Assembly (NCBI RefSeq): GCF_013409645.1
Contig: NZ_JACCBG010000001.1
Location: forward strand, 2,416,001-2,480,000
Reading direction: 5' to 3'
Length of the DNA: 64,000 nucleotides
DNA from: Nocardioides panaciterrulae
GTDB taxonomy: Bacteria; Actinomycetota; Actinomycetes; Propionibacteriales; Nocardioidaceae
In this document: positions 32,689 through 41,864 of the stretch, piece by piece
Layout of the letters: each line of letters begins with the position of its first letter
Position numbering within the stretch: position 1 is the first letter of the stretch
The notes under the pieces: model-generated
The model's database searches: none
Told to the model about the DNA's origin: nothing
The model's input: only the letters and a program-made list of their open reading frames with translations
Translations under genes and position numbers: made by a program

Positions 32689-33084
32689 ATGGAGCCAACC
32701 ACGTCGCTCCCCTCGCTGAACTGGGACGACTGGGACACCCCCTACCTGTTCTTCACCGGCAAGGGCGGCGTCGGCAAGACCACGATCGCCGCGGCGGTCG
32801 CCGTTCACCTCGCCGACACCGGGCACCGCGTCCTCCTGGTCAGCACCGACCCGGCCTCCAACCTCCGCGACGTCCTCGGGGCCGCCACCGGCGAACAGCG
32901 GCCGGTGCCTGTGGTCGCGGTGCCACGGCTCGACGTGCTCGACCTCGACCCTCAGGTGGCAGCCGACGCCTATCGCGAGCGCGTCCTTGCTCCCTATCGC
33001 GGCACGCTCACCAGGTGGGCGGCTGCCCAACGGCGAGCTCCCAGGGACTGCTGGAGGTCATGGCCCGGACCACGTCGAGGGTGA
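32689..33084 (+). pseudogene. Truncated ArsA-type arsenite-pump ATPase
   Basis: The first 107 residues match Ars[17 protein letters not shown] with the deviant Walker A at residues 24-32, [20 protein letters not shown] then LRDVLG, and [20 protein letters not shown]. After about 33009 the frame becomes [20 protein letters not shown], which is unlike ArsA, and stops at 33084. The remaining 200 or more residues, including the signal-transduction DTAPTGHTLR motif, are missing. The break point coincides with the end of a minus-strand open frame, suggesting a recombination junction. It cannot act as a full ATPase. Confidence 0.85.
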
Positions 33085-33175
33085 CGAAGCCGCTGTCGGC
33101 CCTGAGTCGGTCGGCGAGCGCCAGCAGACACCGCTCGGTCGCGGCAGCCTGCTCGGCGAGGTCCCGCACCGCCAC
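33008..33175 (-). other. Small open frame in line with the histidine kinase stop
   Basis: A GTG at 33175 opens 55 residues reading [40 protein letters not shown] and [15 protein letters not shown], then a stop at 33008. It is in the same frame as the upstream kinase, separated only by that gene's TAG and three codons. The residues look like real protein helices. It may be a small gene, or the C-terminus of a longer protein cut by a nonsense change. I recognise no family. Confidence 0.35.
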
Positions 33176-33181
33176 CGACGG

Positions 33182-34378
33182 CTACTGGTCCTGGTCGACG
33201 TCGCCTTCGCTGACGGGCCGCAGTGGAACGCCGAAGGTGAACGTGCTTCCCTCCCCGAGCGTGGAGACGGTCTGGAGCTGCCCGCCCATCAGATCGACCA
33301 GGTCACGACAGATTGCCAGACCGAGGCCGACACCGTCATAGCCCCGGGTGGCGGTGGGGTCAACCTGGGTGAACGGCTCGAACAGGGCCTGCAGCTGGTC
33401 TTCTGCGATACCGATGCCGGTGTCGGTGACCGCGAACTCGACCCAGATGTCGGGCCCCTGGGTGCCCTCGTCTTGGTTCGGTGCAGCGGTGCGCGCGCTG
33501 ACTCGCACGTTGACGCCGCCACGCTCGGTGAACTTGATCGCGTTCTGCACCAGGTTGGTCACCACCTGAGCGACCCGCAGACCGTCTCCAACGACCGAAC
33601 TCGGGACTGACCTGTCGACGACGAAGGAGATTGTCAGGTTGCGACCCTCCGCCAAGGGGACCGCCCAATCTGCGATGCCTTCAAGAACGGTGGAGACACC
33701 GAACGGCCGGGGGCGCAACAACACCTGGCGGGCTTCGAGGCGGGAGAAGTCCAAGATGTCGTCCAACAAGCGCTGCAACCGTTGGCCGTTGCGGTGCACG
33801 ATGTTCACGAAATGGCGCTGCTCGGGTGCAAGCTGGCCGTCCATCAACATTTCGGTCGCGCCGATGACCGAGGCCAGAGGTGTCCGGACCTCGTGGCTGA
33901 CGTTGGCCAGGAACAGGCTCTTGGCGGCGTTGGCCTCCGCTAGCTGACGGAGCACCTGCTTGGGTTCGGTGATGTCCTCGGAGACCCCGTGTACGCCCAC
34001 GACCTCTTCGTCAATGACCACCGGAATCATGGTGCATCGAATCTCGACGATCTGTCCGTCGGTACGCAACACCCGGGCTTCAACCAACTGGGGGTCGCCC
34101 GCCAGGGCGCGCTCGAAACAGTTCTGGATGATGTGCAGGTCGTCGGGGTGCACGACTTCCGAGAAGTGGATCTCCCTCATCTGTTCCAGGCTCAACCCGG
34201 TCATCGCCAGCGATATGGGGTTCGCGTCCGTGTAGTAGCCGTCCCGATCCACTGAGTACGTCGCGTGCGGGTGGTGCATGAAAAAGGAGGCGTAGCGTTC
34301 GCTGCTCTCGGAAAGCGCGGCTTCACACAGTGACATGCTCACCGGTCGGGCGACATCCAGCCGTTCAGAGTCCATCAC
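33182..34378 (-). CDS. PAS-domain histidine kinase, soluble
   Basis: The 398-residue protein has a PAS domain at about 25-140 (YASFFMHHPHATYSVDRDGY to GVHGVSEDITEPKQ), a HisKA helix with phospho-acceptor His in FLANVSHEVRTPLASVIGAT, and an HATPase domain with the N box NLVQNAIKFTERGG, DTGIGIAEDQ, and GVGLGLAICRDLVDLMGG. There are no membrane segments, so it senses something inside the cell. No response regulator gene is adjacent, making it an orphan kinase. Its GC content is lower than that of the core, in keeping with an acquired region. The start is an ATG at 34378. Confidence 0.9.
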   Translation of the reverse strand: MMDSERLDVARPVSMSLCEAALSESSERYASFFMHHPHATYSVDRDGYYTDANPISLAMTGLSLEQMREIHFSEVVHPDDLHIIQNCFERALAGDPQLVEARVLRTDGQIVEIRCTMIPVVIDEEVVGVHGVSEDITEPKQVLRQLAEANAAKSLFLANVSHEVRTPLASVIGATEMLMDGQLAPEQRHFVNIVHRNGQRLQRLLDDILDFSRLEARQVLLRPRPFGVSTVLEGIADWAVPLAEGRNLTISFVVDRSVPSSVVGDGLRVAQVVTNLVQNAIKFTERGGVNVRVSARTAAPNQDEGTQGPDIWVEFAVTDTGIGIAEDQLQALFEPFTQVDPTATRGYDGVGLGLAICRDLVDLMGGQLQTVSTLGEGSTFTFGVPLRPVSEGDVDQDQ

Positions 34379-34654
34379 AACCTCCGAGAGTGGTCACAAC
34401 CATGCACCGTAGATACGCGTTGTCGAGCCGGCCCCCGCCCGCCGCAAACTACCCCACAAGTGACAAGAACGTCCGGATCTAGCCGCGGTGCGGGCGTTCT
34501 TGAAGTTGCGTCTGTTCGCCGCCGAGGACGTCTACTCGGCCCAGGGAACGGGACCCGCACGCCGGCCGCGCTCCTCGACGGCGACGGCGCGTACGCCGCC
34601 CCGGCGGCTGCGTTACGGACGCTGAACGTCCGCAATCAGGGGTACGTTGCCGGC

Positions 34655-35188
34655 ATGTCCGAGTTCACGATCAAGGCGCTCACGCCGGAGACGTTCGACG
34701 ACTTCGCAGCGCTCGTTGAGCGGAACAAGGGCATGTTCGCCAGTTGCTGGTGCACGAAGTTCCATCCCGACTGTGCGGAGAAGGGCCAGAGCGCCGAGGG
34801 GAACCGGTCGCTCAAGCAACGTCTGGTGGCCGACGGGCCTCGCGCACGCGGCGCTGGTCTACGACGGGGACCGGGCCGTCGCCTGGGCCGAGTACGGATC
34901 CCCGAGGAGCTGCCCAGCATCCAGCACCGCAAGGAGTACGTCGCCACTGCCGAGCGACTGCCCGACTACCGGGTCACCTGCATCCTGGTCGAGCGCGGCC
35001 TTCGCGGTCACGGTCTAGCGGCGATCGCCCTCCGCGGAGCCGTGGAACTGATCGCCCAGGCCGGCGGCGGCCTCGTCGAAGGCTATCCGCACGACACCGG
35101 CGGGATCCGGAAGAAGAACTCGTCGTTCCTCTACAACGGCACCCGCGCGATGTACGAGCGCGAGGGCTTCACCTACGACCGCCCCTAG
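34655..35188 (+). CDS. GNAT acetyltransferase with two compensating frameshifts
   Basis: The 177-residue frame begins SEFTIKALTPETFDDFAALV and has GMFASCWCTKFHP, matching a GNAT group with an early CWC. Its second half EELPSIQHRKEYVATAERLP, CILVERGLRGHGLAAIALRG (the acetyl-CoA loop, with GLRGHG) and FLYNGTRAMYEREGF is also good. Between about 34836 and 34903 the conserved sequence GLAHAALVYDGDRAVAWAEY lies in another frame: an extra G in GGG near 34836 and a missing G near 34903 cancel. About 23 residues in between are scrambled. Either the gene is damaged or the read has two errors. The regions before 34655 contain a short frame FLKLRLFAAEDVYSAQGTG of unknown origin and otherwise nothing. 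Confidence 0.7.
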   Translation: MSEFTIKALTPETFDDFAALVERNKGMFASCWCTKFHPDCAEKGQSAEGNRSLKQRLVADGPRARGAGLRRGPGRRLGRVRIPEELPSIQHRKEYVATAERLPDYRVTCILVERGLRGHGLAAIALRGAVELIAQAGGGLVEGYPHDTGGIRKKNSSFLYNGTRAMYEREGFTYDRP

Positions 35189-35295
35189 GGATTGGGCAAC
35201 TGCGTCATGGTGCGCGAGGTGGCCCCGAGCGCGCGCGGCTGATGCGGTCCAGCGCTCCATCGAATCGGCAAGGCAACAACCGGAGGATGGATTCC

Positions 35296-35736
35296 GTGGC
35301 ACACGTACGACGTTTCGACCACATCGGCATCACCGTCGCTGACCTCGACTCGGTGACGGCGTTCTTCGTCCGCCTCGGTCTCGAGGTCGAGGGGACCGGA
35401 TCCGTCGAGGGCGAGTTCGTGGAGACCGTCTGCGGCATCCCCGGCGCGCACTGTGAGATCGCGATGCTGCGGCCACCCGACGGAGGGTCCCGACTCGAGC
35501 TCTCCAGCTTCGTCACGCCCGAGCACGTGCCGGGATCACCGACGGCGATGGCCAACGAGCTCGGCCTGCGCAACGTGTCCTTCGAGGTCGGCGACCTCCA
35601 GGCGGCCCTCGCTGCGGTGGCCGCGGACGGGTACGGGCTCGTCGGCGGCATCGGAGAGTACGAGAACAGCGTGCGGATGGCCTACGTGCGCGGGCCCGAA
35701 GGGATCATCGTGTCCCTGTTCGAGCAGATCGGCTGA
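35296..35736 (+). CDS. VOC/glyoxalase-family protein
   Basis: The 146-residue protein has two beta-alpha-beta-beta-beta modules. VRRFDHIGITVADLDSVTAF holds the first metal-ligand His, FFVRLGLEVEGTGSVEGEFV follows, RLELSSFV has the Glu of the first half, and RNVSFEVGDLQAALAAVAAD opens the second, which ends VRGPEGIIVSLFEQIG with the last Glu. I choose the GTG at 35296 because GGAGG at 35282-35286 stands nine bases before it; the ATG at 35287 touches that ribosome site. The enzyme could be a dioxygenase, lyase or resistance protein; the substrate is unknown. Confidence 0.85.
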   Translation: MAHVRRFDHIGITVADLDSVTAFFVRLGLEVEGTGSVEGEFVETVCGIPGAHCEIAMLRPPDGGSRLELSSFVTPEHVPGSPTAMANELGLRNVSFEVGDLQAALAAVAADGYGLVGGIGEYENSVRMAYVRGPEGIIVSLFEQIG

Positions 35737-35844
35737 CACCCGGGCGCGTTGCCCACGGACGTCACGACGCCACCGTCAGGCCGGCGAGTTTCGCCTAGCC
35801 GATGAGCGGACGGGTCGGTGCCCTCTCGTGGCGCGGGGCCGGAG

Positions 35845-36273
35845 TCATCCCCCGCCGGTGCTCCACTGGCAGTCGTCGTAGCCCGCTTCGTAGTCATCCC
35901 GAGTCACAGGAACGACGAGGTCGAAGGTGTGACTGCGGGAGCCCTCGTCGAACGTGAGCACGGTCGAGACATAGCCCGGCAGGATGTCGTCGAGACTCTC
36001 ACGCTGCACGTAGAAGGAGAGCTCGAGCACGCCGGTCGCCTTCGACCCGACCGTCAGATCGTCGTACACCAAGCCGCCGCGGTCCTGGTCGAACACACAG
36101 CCGTCACCTTCGAAATGGATCGAGAAGTCTGTGACGGTCGGTAGGTCAGCGACCGTCGCGGCAGCCGGGTCGAGCCCCTCGTCACCACCCCCCGCCGACA
36201 GGGCCAGCACGGCCCCGACGAGTGCGAGCGCCCCCGCCGCCGTGCCGGCGAGCTTCACGGTCCGATGAGCCAT
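35845..36273 (-). CDS. Secreted or membrane-anchored hypothetical protein
   Basis: I start at MAHRTVKLAGTAAGALALVG (ATG at 36273), because it gives a good signal anchor: basic residues then a hydrophobic stretch to about residue 28. The rest, about 115 residues, has FSIHFEGDGCVFDQDRGGLV, VLELSFYVQRESLDDILPGY and YDDCQWSTGGG. Two cysteines, in GDGCVF and DDCQW, could form a disulfide outside the cell. No family is recognised. It lies between the VOC gene and the LuxR-type gene, converging with the VOC gene. Confidence 0.65.
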   Translation of the reverse strand: MAHRTVKLAGTAAGALALVGAVLALSAGGGDEGLDPAAATVADLPTVTDFSIHFEGDGCVFDQDRGGLVYDDLTVGSKATGVLELSFYVQRESLDDILPGYVSTVLTFDEGSRSHTFDLVVPVTRDDYEAGYDDCQWSTGGG

Positions 36274-36454
36274 GTCCCGAACGCTACGGCGCTGGCGGCC
36301 GCACCACCGCAACTTGGCCGCAGGGCGCGCGACGAACGTAGGCACGGCGAGGGAACTCGCAGTTACAGGGGCGGGAGCGCCTCGTCAGCCGCCAGTAGCA
36401 ACGAATGAACAAGCTCCCAGCAATAGCGCTCGTGGCCAGGGCCGAGGCGGCCGC

Positions 36455-38071
36455 TCAGAGGAGTCCGGCACCCAACGCGTGCGAGACCGCGCCGGTCCGG
36501 GTGGGCTGGTCGAGCTTCGTCAAGATGTTGGCCACGTGGCGGTGCACGGTGTGGCTGCTGAGGGTGAGGGCCGTGGCGATCTCGTCGTTGCTCAGGCCGC
36601 GGGCGACCAGCCCGAGCACCTCCACCTCGCGCGGGGTGAGCGGGTGGGCCGAGCGTGGGTGCAGTGAGCCCGCGATCCGTCGGGCCTCGGCCAGTCCGAC
36701 CTCGTCCGCGAGCTCGGCCAGACAGGCGGTGGCCGTGTCGAGCTGCTCCTGAGCGCCGGCCTCGTCCCCGGTCGCGTGGAGCGACGCGGCGAGCGCCAGC
36801 CGGGCCGCGGCCTCGTCGTGCCGCAGTCCGGCCCGGTGATAGCGGCGCACCGCCTCGTGGAGCAGCACCGGCGCCTCCTCGGGGCCGGCCAGCACCGCGT
36901 CCGCGGTCGCGGACATCGCCACCAGGGCGTCGGTCCGCACCGCCGCGGCCGTCTGCCGGAGCTCGTCGGCCGCGACGCGCGCCGCCTCCCCCTCGCCGAG
37001 CGCGTGGGCGACCCGGACCGCGGGGAGCAGGACGTCGGCCCGGGCGAGGCGGTTCTCGGGCGGCAGGGCCCGGAGCAGCCGCTGCAGACTCGACCAGGCC
37101 CCGGCGGCGTCCCCGGTCGCGAACTTGACCAGGGCCCGGCCGACCACCGCCACCGGGTGGAACTCCGCCTGCGCGAACAAGGCCTCGGCCTCCGCGAGGC
37201 GGCCCTGGCGTCGGCGCAGCTCACCGAGCTGGACGACGGCCTCCACGCGGGACGCCCGGGACGAGGCGCCGAGACTGCTCACCGTCCGGGTGAGCTCCCT
37301 CTCGGCCTCGACCCAGGTCCCGCCGGCCACCTGCACCGAGGCGTAGGTGATCCGGCACACGTGCAGCAGGGGGACCAGGTCGCGGTCCCGGCAGATGGCC
37401 TCGACCCGGCGGCACCACTCCCCCGCCCGCGTGACGTCCTGGGCCTCGTGGCAGGCGGCGATCAGCCAGCACAGCACCTTGCCCATCCACATCAGGTCGG
37501 CGACGTCGCCGGCGGTGACCGCCGCCGCGGCGGAGTCGAGACGGGACATCCCCGCCTCGACCTCACCCCGGCGCGTAAGCGCCAGTCCCTGCAGCGCGAG
37601 CCCCACGACCGTGAGGTCGTCGTCGCCGGTGTGCCGGCCCACCCCGGTCGCCCGGACCGCGCACTCCAGGGCGCGAGCGGGGTCCTTGCGCACCGAGAGC
37701 GCGAGCTCGGCCTCGCGGACCCAGCACCAGCCGTGCTCGGGCCGCTCCTCGACCCCCTCGAGCAGGTCCCGGGCGCGGCCGAGCCAGCCCAGCGCCACCG
37801 ACTCCCCGAGGCCGAACAGCAGGCAGTCCCAGGCCAGCGCGGTGGCCACCCGGCCCGCGCCGACCGGGTCCCCGAGCTCGCGATACCGGCGATAGGCGCT
37901 CTCCCGTGCCCCCAGGCATGTCGGGGCGTCGTCGAGCCACCAGCCGGCCTGGGCGAGGCCCTCGTAGGCCCGGGGGTCGGCGTCCTCCTCGATGGCCGCC
38001 CGGAAGGCGCTGTCCGCGCGGCTCCACGAGCCGGCGGCCAGCGCCTCCTGAGCGGTCTCCAGCGATGACAT
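36455..38071 (-). CDS. LuxR-family regulator with TPR-like helical body
   Basis: The protein of about 538 residues begins SSLETAQEALAAGSWSRADS, a helical-repeat pattern that continues for 450 residues (ARALECAVRATGVGRHTG, RLAEAEALFAQAEFHPVAVV and others), as in the helical scaffolds of large LuxR regulators. No ATPase loop is present. The C-terminal domain is a LuxR HTH: HPLTPREVEVLGLVARGLSN, then DEIATALTLSSHTVHRHVAN and ILTKLDQPTRTGAV. An ATG three codons upstream at 38080 is also possible. No cognate gene is obvious; the tautomerase gene upstream reads in the same direction. Confidence 0.87.
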   Translation of the reverse strand: MSSLETAQEALAAGSWSRADSAFRAAIEEDADPRAYEGLAQAGWWLDDAPTCLGARESAYRRYRELGDPVGAGRVATALAWDCLLFGLGESVALGWLGRARDLLEGVEERPEHGWCWVREAELALSVRKDPARALECAVRATGVGRHTGDDDLTVVGLALQGLALTRRGEVEAGMSRLDSAAAAVTAGDVADLMWMGKVLCWLIAACHEAQDVTRAGEWCRRVEAICRDRDLVPLLHVCRITYASVQVAGGTWVEAERELTRTVSSLGASSRASRVEAVVQLGELRRRQGRLAEAEALFAQAEFHPVAVVGRALVKFATGDAAGAWSSLQRLLRALPPENRLARADVLLPAVRVAHALGEGEAARVAADELRQTAAAVRTDALVAMSATADAVLAGPEEAPVLLHEAVRRYHRAGLRHDEAAARLALAASLHATGDEAGAQEQLDTATACLAELADEVGLAEARRIAGSLHPRSAHPLTPREVEVLGLVARGLSNDEIATALTLSSHTVHRHVANILTKLDQPTRTGAVSHALGAGLL

Positions 38072-38175
38072 CGTCCTCATTGTCGCGCCGGCGGGGCCTG
38101 CTGGTAAGCCACCAGCCGTCCGGTCCGTTCGCGGACCGGGCGGGACTGGGCGGGGCGGGCGGGACCGGGCGGCGA

Positions 38176-38400
38176 TCAGGCGCTGACGCCCGCCGCCAGC
38201 GCCTTGACGTCCGCGGTCGTCAGCGGGTTCCCGGCGATGCCCCAGTCGCCGCTGTGCACCTCCTCGACCACGCACCACGTCACCGGGCGCATGCTCTCGC
38301 CCTCGATCCCGACCATGGCGTCGGTTAGCCGGCGCACGATCTCCTGCTTCTGCTCGCCGGTGAAGACGTTCTCGATGACCTTGACCTGGATGAGCGGCAT
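38176..38400 (-). CDS. 4-oxalocrotonate tautomerase-family protein
   Basis: The 74-residue protein starts MPLIQVKVIENVFTGEQKQE; Pro1 after Met removal is the catalytic base. IVRRLTDAMVGIEGESMRPV then TWCVVEEVHSGDWGIAGNPL match the 4-OT fold of single small subunits, which form dimers or hexamers. The catalytic Arg of 4-OT is likely the one in GESMRPVTW. Pathway genes for catechol breakdown are absent nearby, so the substrate is unknown. It lies upstream of the LuxR-type gene on the same strand. Confidence 0.9.
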   Translation of the reverse strand: MPLIQVKVIENVFTGEQKQEIVRRLTDAMVGIEGESMRPVTWCVVEEVHSGDWGIAGNPLTTADVKALAAGVSA

Positions 38401-38619
38401 GATGGTTCCCTTCGATCGGAGCGCTCCGGGTGAGCGCGTGCCGACCACGATGCCGCCGCCGCAGGCGCCCGCGCGTCGCCCGCACCGGCCATCTTCGGCG
38501 GCGGCCGCGTGTGGCCCGAACGGGCCAGACCGGTGCGGCAGGCGACCCCACGCCGGCGGCCCCCCGCCGGCGGCCCGGCGGCACTCCGGTGGTCGGCGCG
38601 CCCCACTATCGTGTGCGGC

Positions 38620-41600
38620 GTGCGCTCCCTGGACCTCCCCCGCAGCGCGCTCAGCCAGGTCTTCGGCCTCCCGACCCTGCGCCGGGCGGTGCCCATCGCG
38701 GCCTCCGGCGCAGTGCTTGCCAGCAAGGTCCAATCCCGAGCCGGGGACACCTGGGTGACGGGCACGGTCGCCGGGACCGCGCCCACGCCGTACTCCGTCG
38801 ACGTCGCCGTGCACAGCACGGGACGAGGGTGGCTGATCGACTCCGAGTGCAGCTGTCCCGTGGGCTTCGACTGCAAGCACGCCGCAGCCCTGCTGCTCAG
38901 CCTCGCGGAGCCGTCGGGCCCCGCGAGGCCGGCCTGGGAGGACCACCTCGACCAGGTGCTGACGGGTCTGGAGGAGCTGCGCGCCCCCGGCGCGGACCAC
39001 GTCCCGCTCGGGCTGCTGGTCGAGCACGCCCAGGTCACGACGGGGTGGGCGGACGCGACGACCCGGACCCTCGCGCTGCGGCCGGTGCGCGGCGGCACCC
39101 GGGAGAAGTGGATCAAGAACGGCGTGTCCTGGTACGACGTGCAGCACCACCTCCACTACCGCCACGACCACGACCACGACCCGGCCCAGGTCGCCGTGCT
39201 GGTCGAGATGGCGCAGGCGTTCTCGCAGCTGTACACGAACCAGAACCCCAACCTGCTCGCACTCGGCCCCCTGCTGTGGCCGCTGCTGCGCGAGGCCGAG
39301 GAGGCGGGCATCCCGCTCGTGGCCGGCAACGGACTGACCTCGATCGAGGTGATCGACCCGGTGACCGTCGAGGTCGACCTCGCCGCGGAGGCGGCCGACG
39401 GCGTACGCCTGCGGGCGGGCGTGCGCCACGACGGGGCCTGGTGGCCCTCCGCGGACCATGCGCTGGCGCTCATGGGCCGACCCGCGCACGGTGCCGCGCT
39501 GCTGCGCGCGGTGCCGCCGCCGGGCAAGCGCCGCTCCCCCCACTTCAGCGTGCGGCTCGCGCCGCTGGACCGTCCGGTGGCGGCGACCACCCACCGGCTG
39601 CTCGACTCCCCCGTCGTGGTGCCCGCGAGCCAGCGCCAGCGGTTCGAGGAGGCCTACCTCCCGCGGCTGCGGCGGCAGCTGGTCGTCGGCTCCCGCGACG
39701 GCAGCGTGACGGTGCCCGAGGTGGAACCCCCGCGGCTGGAGCTGCTGATCACCTGGGGCGAGACCCACCGGGTGGAGACCGGGTGGTCGTGGCGCTACGG
39801 CGCCGAGCAGTTCGGGCTAGGTTCGACCGACGGGCTGGCCCGGGTGCGGGAGCCGGCGAGCGAGCAGGCCGTGCTGGCCGGGCTGGCGCTCACGGAGCCC
39901 GGGCTGCGGGACGAGGCCGGGACGCTCCACCCGCACCGGACCTGGACCGGGATCGACCTGGTGTCCTTCGTCGAGGACGTCCTGCCGGGCCTGCGGGCCG
40001 CGGCGCAGGCAGGCGACCTCACGCTGCGCGAGACCGGACGGCAACGGGACTACCGGCCGGCCACCACCGCCCCCGAGATCAGCTTCGAGCTCGCCGACGC
40101 GGCCAGCACCGACTGGCTCGACCTCACGGTCTCCCTCACCGTGGAGGACGAGGCGGTCCCGCTGTCCGAGGCGCTCGCGGCGCTGACCCGCGGCGACGAC
40201 CTGATCTTCACCGCCTCCGGGCGCCACGTGCCGACCAGCCACGAGGCCTTCACCCAGCTGGCCCAGTTGGTCGCCGCCGCCGCCGAGCTGACCGACCAGC
40301 CCGACCAGGGCGTACGGGTCGGGCGCACCGACCTGGCGCTGTGGGCCGACCTCGAGGCGCTCGGGATCGTCGACGCCCAGGCCGAGGAGTGGCTACGGGC
40401 GGCTCGGGCGCTCGCCGACTTCGAGGAGCTGCCCGACGTCCACCCCGGCGGCCTCGTGCCCACGCTTCGCCCCTACCAGCAGAGCGGGCTCAACTGGCTG
40501 GCCTTCCTCTGGGAGGCCGGCCTGGGCGGCGTCCTCGCCGACGACATGGGGCTGGGCAAGACCCTCCAGGCGCTGGCCCTGATCACGCACGCCCGGGAGA
40601 AGGGCGCCGCACCCTTCCTGGTCGTCGCGCCGACCAGCGTCGTCACGGCCTGGGTCGGGCAGGCGGCCACGCACACGAGCGGCCTCGTCGTACGAGCCGT
40701 CGGCGCGTCCGCAGCGCGCCGCGAGGCCACCCTGGAGGAGCTCCACGACGGCGCCGACATCGTCGTGACGACCTACACGCTCTATCGGCTCGAGGCCGAG
40801 CAGTACGCCGGGCTGGCCTGGGGCGGGCTGGTCCTCGACGAGGCGCAGCACGTCAAGAACCACCAGGGCAAGACCTACCACGCCATCCGGCGGCTGCCGG
40901 TGCCGTTCCGGCTCGCGCTGACCGGCACGCCGTTCGAGAACCGGCTGATGGAGCTGTGGTCGCTGCTCTCGATCGTCGCCCCCGGGCTCTACGCCTCGCC
41001 GACCCGCTTCCGGGAGCGCGTGGCGAAACCGGTGGAGCAGCAGGCCGACGAGGAGGCCCTCGCGCGGTTCCGGCGCCGGATCCGGCCGTTCCTGCTGCGC
41101 CGCACCAAGGAGCGGGTGGCCGACGACCTGCCGCCGAAGCAGGAGCTCGTGCTGGACGTCGAGCTCAGCGCCCGGCACCGCAGGATCTACGACACCCACC
41201 TGCAGCGCGAGCGCCAGACCGTGCTGGGCCTGGTCGACGACTTCGCCCGCAACCGCATCGCGATCTTCCGGGCGCTCACCAAGCTGCGCCAGCTCAGCCT
41301 CGATCCGGCGCTGGTCGACCCCGCGCACGATCGGGTCGGCTCCGCGAAGATCGACCTGCTGGCCGAGCAGCTCGCCGAGGTGGTCGCCGAGGGTCACCAG
41401 GCGCTGGTCTTCAGCCAGTTCACCAGCTTCCTGTCCCGGGTGCGCGACCGGCTCGAGCACGACGGGCTCAGCCTCGCCTACCTCGACGGGCGCACCCGCA
41501 AGCGTGCCGAGGCGATCTCCCGCTTCACCTCCGGGGAGGCGTCGGTGTTCCTCATCAGCATCAAGGCCGGCGGCGTCGGGCTCACCCTGACCGAGGCCGA

Positions 41601-41844
41601 CTACGTCTACGTGCTCGACCCGTGGTGGAACCCGGCCGTCGAGGCGCAGGCGGTCGACCGCACCCACCGCATCGGCCAGGACAAGCACGTCATGGTCTAC
41701 CGGATGGTCGCCACCGACACCATCGAGGAGAAGGTGCTGGCGCTGCAGCAGCGCAAGGCCGAGCTCTTCGCCCGGGTCCTGGACGGCGACGGGGCGATGG
41801 CGGCCGACCTGAGCGCCGAGGACGTCCGGGCGCTCTTCGACTGA
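38620..41844 (+). CDS. SNF2-family helicase with N-terminal SWIM zinc finger
   Basis: The protein of about 1,074 residues starts RSLDLPRSALSQVFGLPTLR. A SWIM zinc finger lies at about 72-90: SECSCPVGFDCKHAAALLL gives CxC...CxH. A long middle region follows. The SNF2 motor begins near residue 610: LRPYQQSGLNWLAFLWEAGL, ADDMGLGKTLQALALI (Walker A), VVAPTSVVTAWVGQA, VLDEAQHVKNHQ (DEAQ box), ALTGTPFENRLMELWSLL and the C-terminal lobe VFSQFTSFLSRVRDRL, IKAGGVGLTLTEADYVYVLD then WWNPAVEAQAVDRTHRIGQ. Start is GTG at 38620; a GTG nine bases earlier is possible. It acts on DNA-bound complexes, probably in transcription or repair. It stands alone. Confidence 0.94.
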   Translation: MRSLDLPRSALSQVFGLPTLRRAVPIAASGAVLASKVQSRAGDTWVTGTVAGTAPTPYSVDVAVHSTGRGWLIDSECSCPVGFDCKHAAALLLSLAEPSGPARPAWEDHLDQVLTGLEELRAPGADHVPLGLLVEHAQVTTGWADATTRTLALRPVRGGTREKWIKNGVSWYDVQHHLHYRHDHDHDPAQVAVLVEMAQAFSQLYTNQNPNLLALGPLLWPLLREAEEAGIPLVAGNGLTSIEVIDPVTVEVDLAAEAADGVRLRAGVRHDGAWWPSADHALALMGRPAHGAALLRAVPPPGKRRSPHFSVRLAPLDRPVAATTHRLLDSPVVVPASQRQRFEEAYLPRLRRQLVVGSRDGSVTVPEVEPPRLELLITWGETHRVETGWSWRYGAEQFGLGSTDGLARVREPASEQAVLAGLALTEPGLRDEAGTLHPHRTWTGIDLVSFVEDVLPGLRAAAQAGDLTLRETGRQRDYRPATTAPEISFELADAASTDWLDLTVSLTVEDEAVPLSEALAALTRGDDLIFTASGRHVPTSHEAFTQLAQLVAAAAELTDQPDQGVRVGRTDLALWADLEALGIVDAQAEEWLRAARALADFEELPDVHPGGLVPTLRPYQQSGLNWLAFLWEAGLGGVLADDMGLGKTLQALALITHAREKGAAPFLVVAPTSVVTAWVGQAATHTSGLVVRAVGASAARREATLEELHDGADIVVTTYTLYRLEAEQYAGLAWGGLVLDEAQHVKNHQGKTYHAIRRLPVPFRLALTGTPFENRLMELWSLLSIVAPGLYASPTRFRERVAKPVEQQADEEALARFRRRIRPFLLRRTKERVADDLPPKQELVLDVELSARHRRIYDTHLQRERQTVLGLVDDFARNRIAIFRALTKLRQLSLDPALVDPAHDRVGSAKIDLLAEQLAEVVAEGHQALVFSQFTSFLSRVRDRLEHDGLSLAYLDGRTRKRAEAISRFTSGEASVFLISIKAGGVGLTLTEADYVYVLDPWWNPAVEAQAVDRTHRIGQDKHVMVYRMVATDTIEEKVLALQQRKAELFARVLDGDGAMAADLSAEDVRALFD

Positions 41845-41864
41845 GCCGCATGGGGGGCTGCGCC

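Noticed and set aside
34443-34640. Short frame FLKLRLFAAEDVYSAQGTG before the GNAT gene
   Set aside because: Only about 20 residues look like protein; no family and no stop-to-start context.
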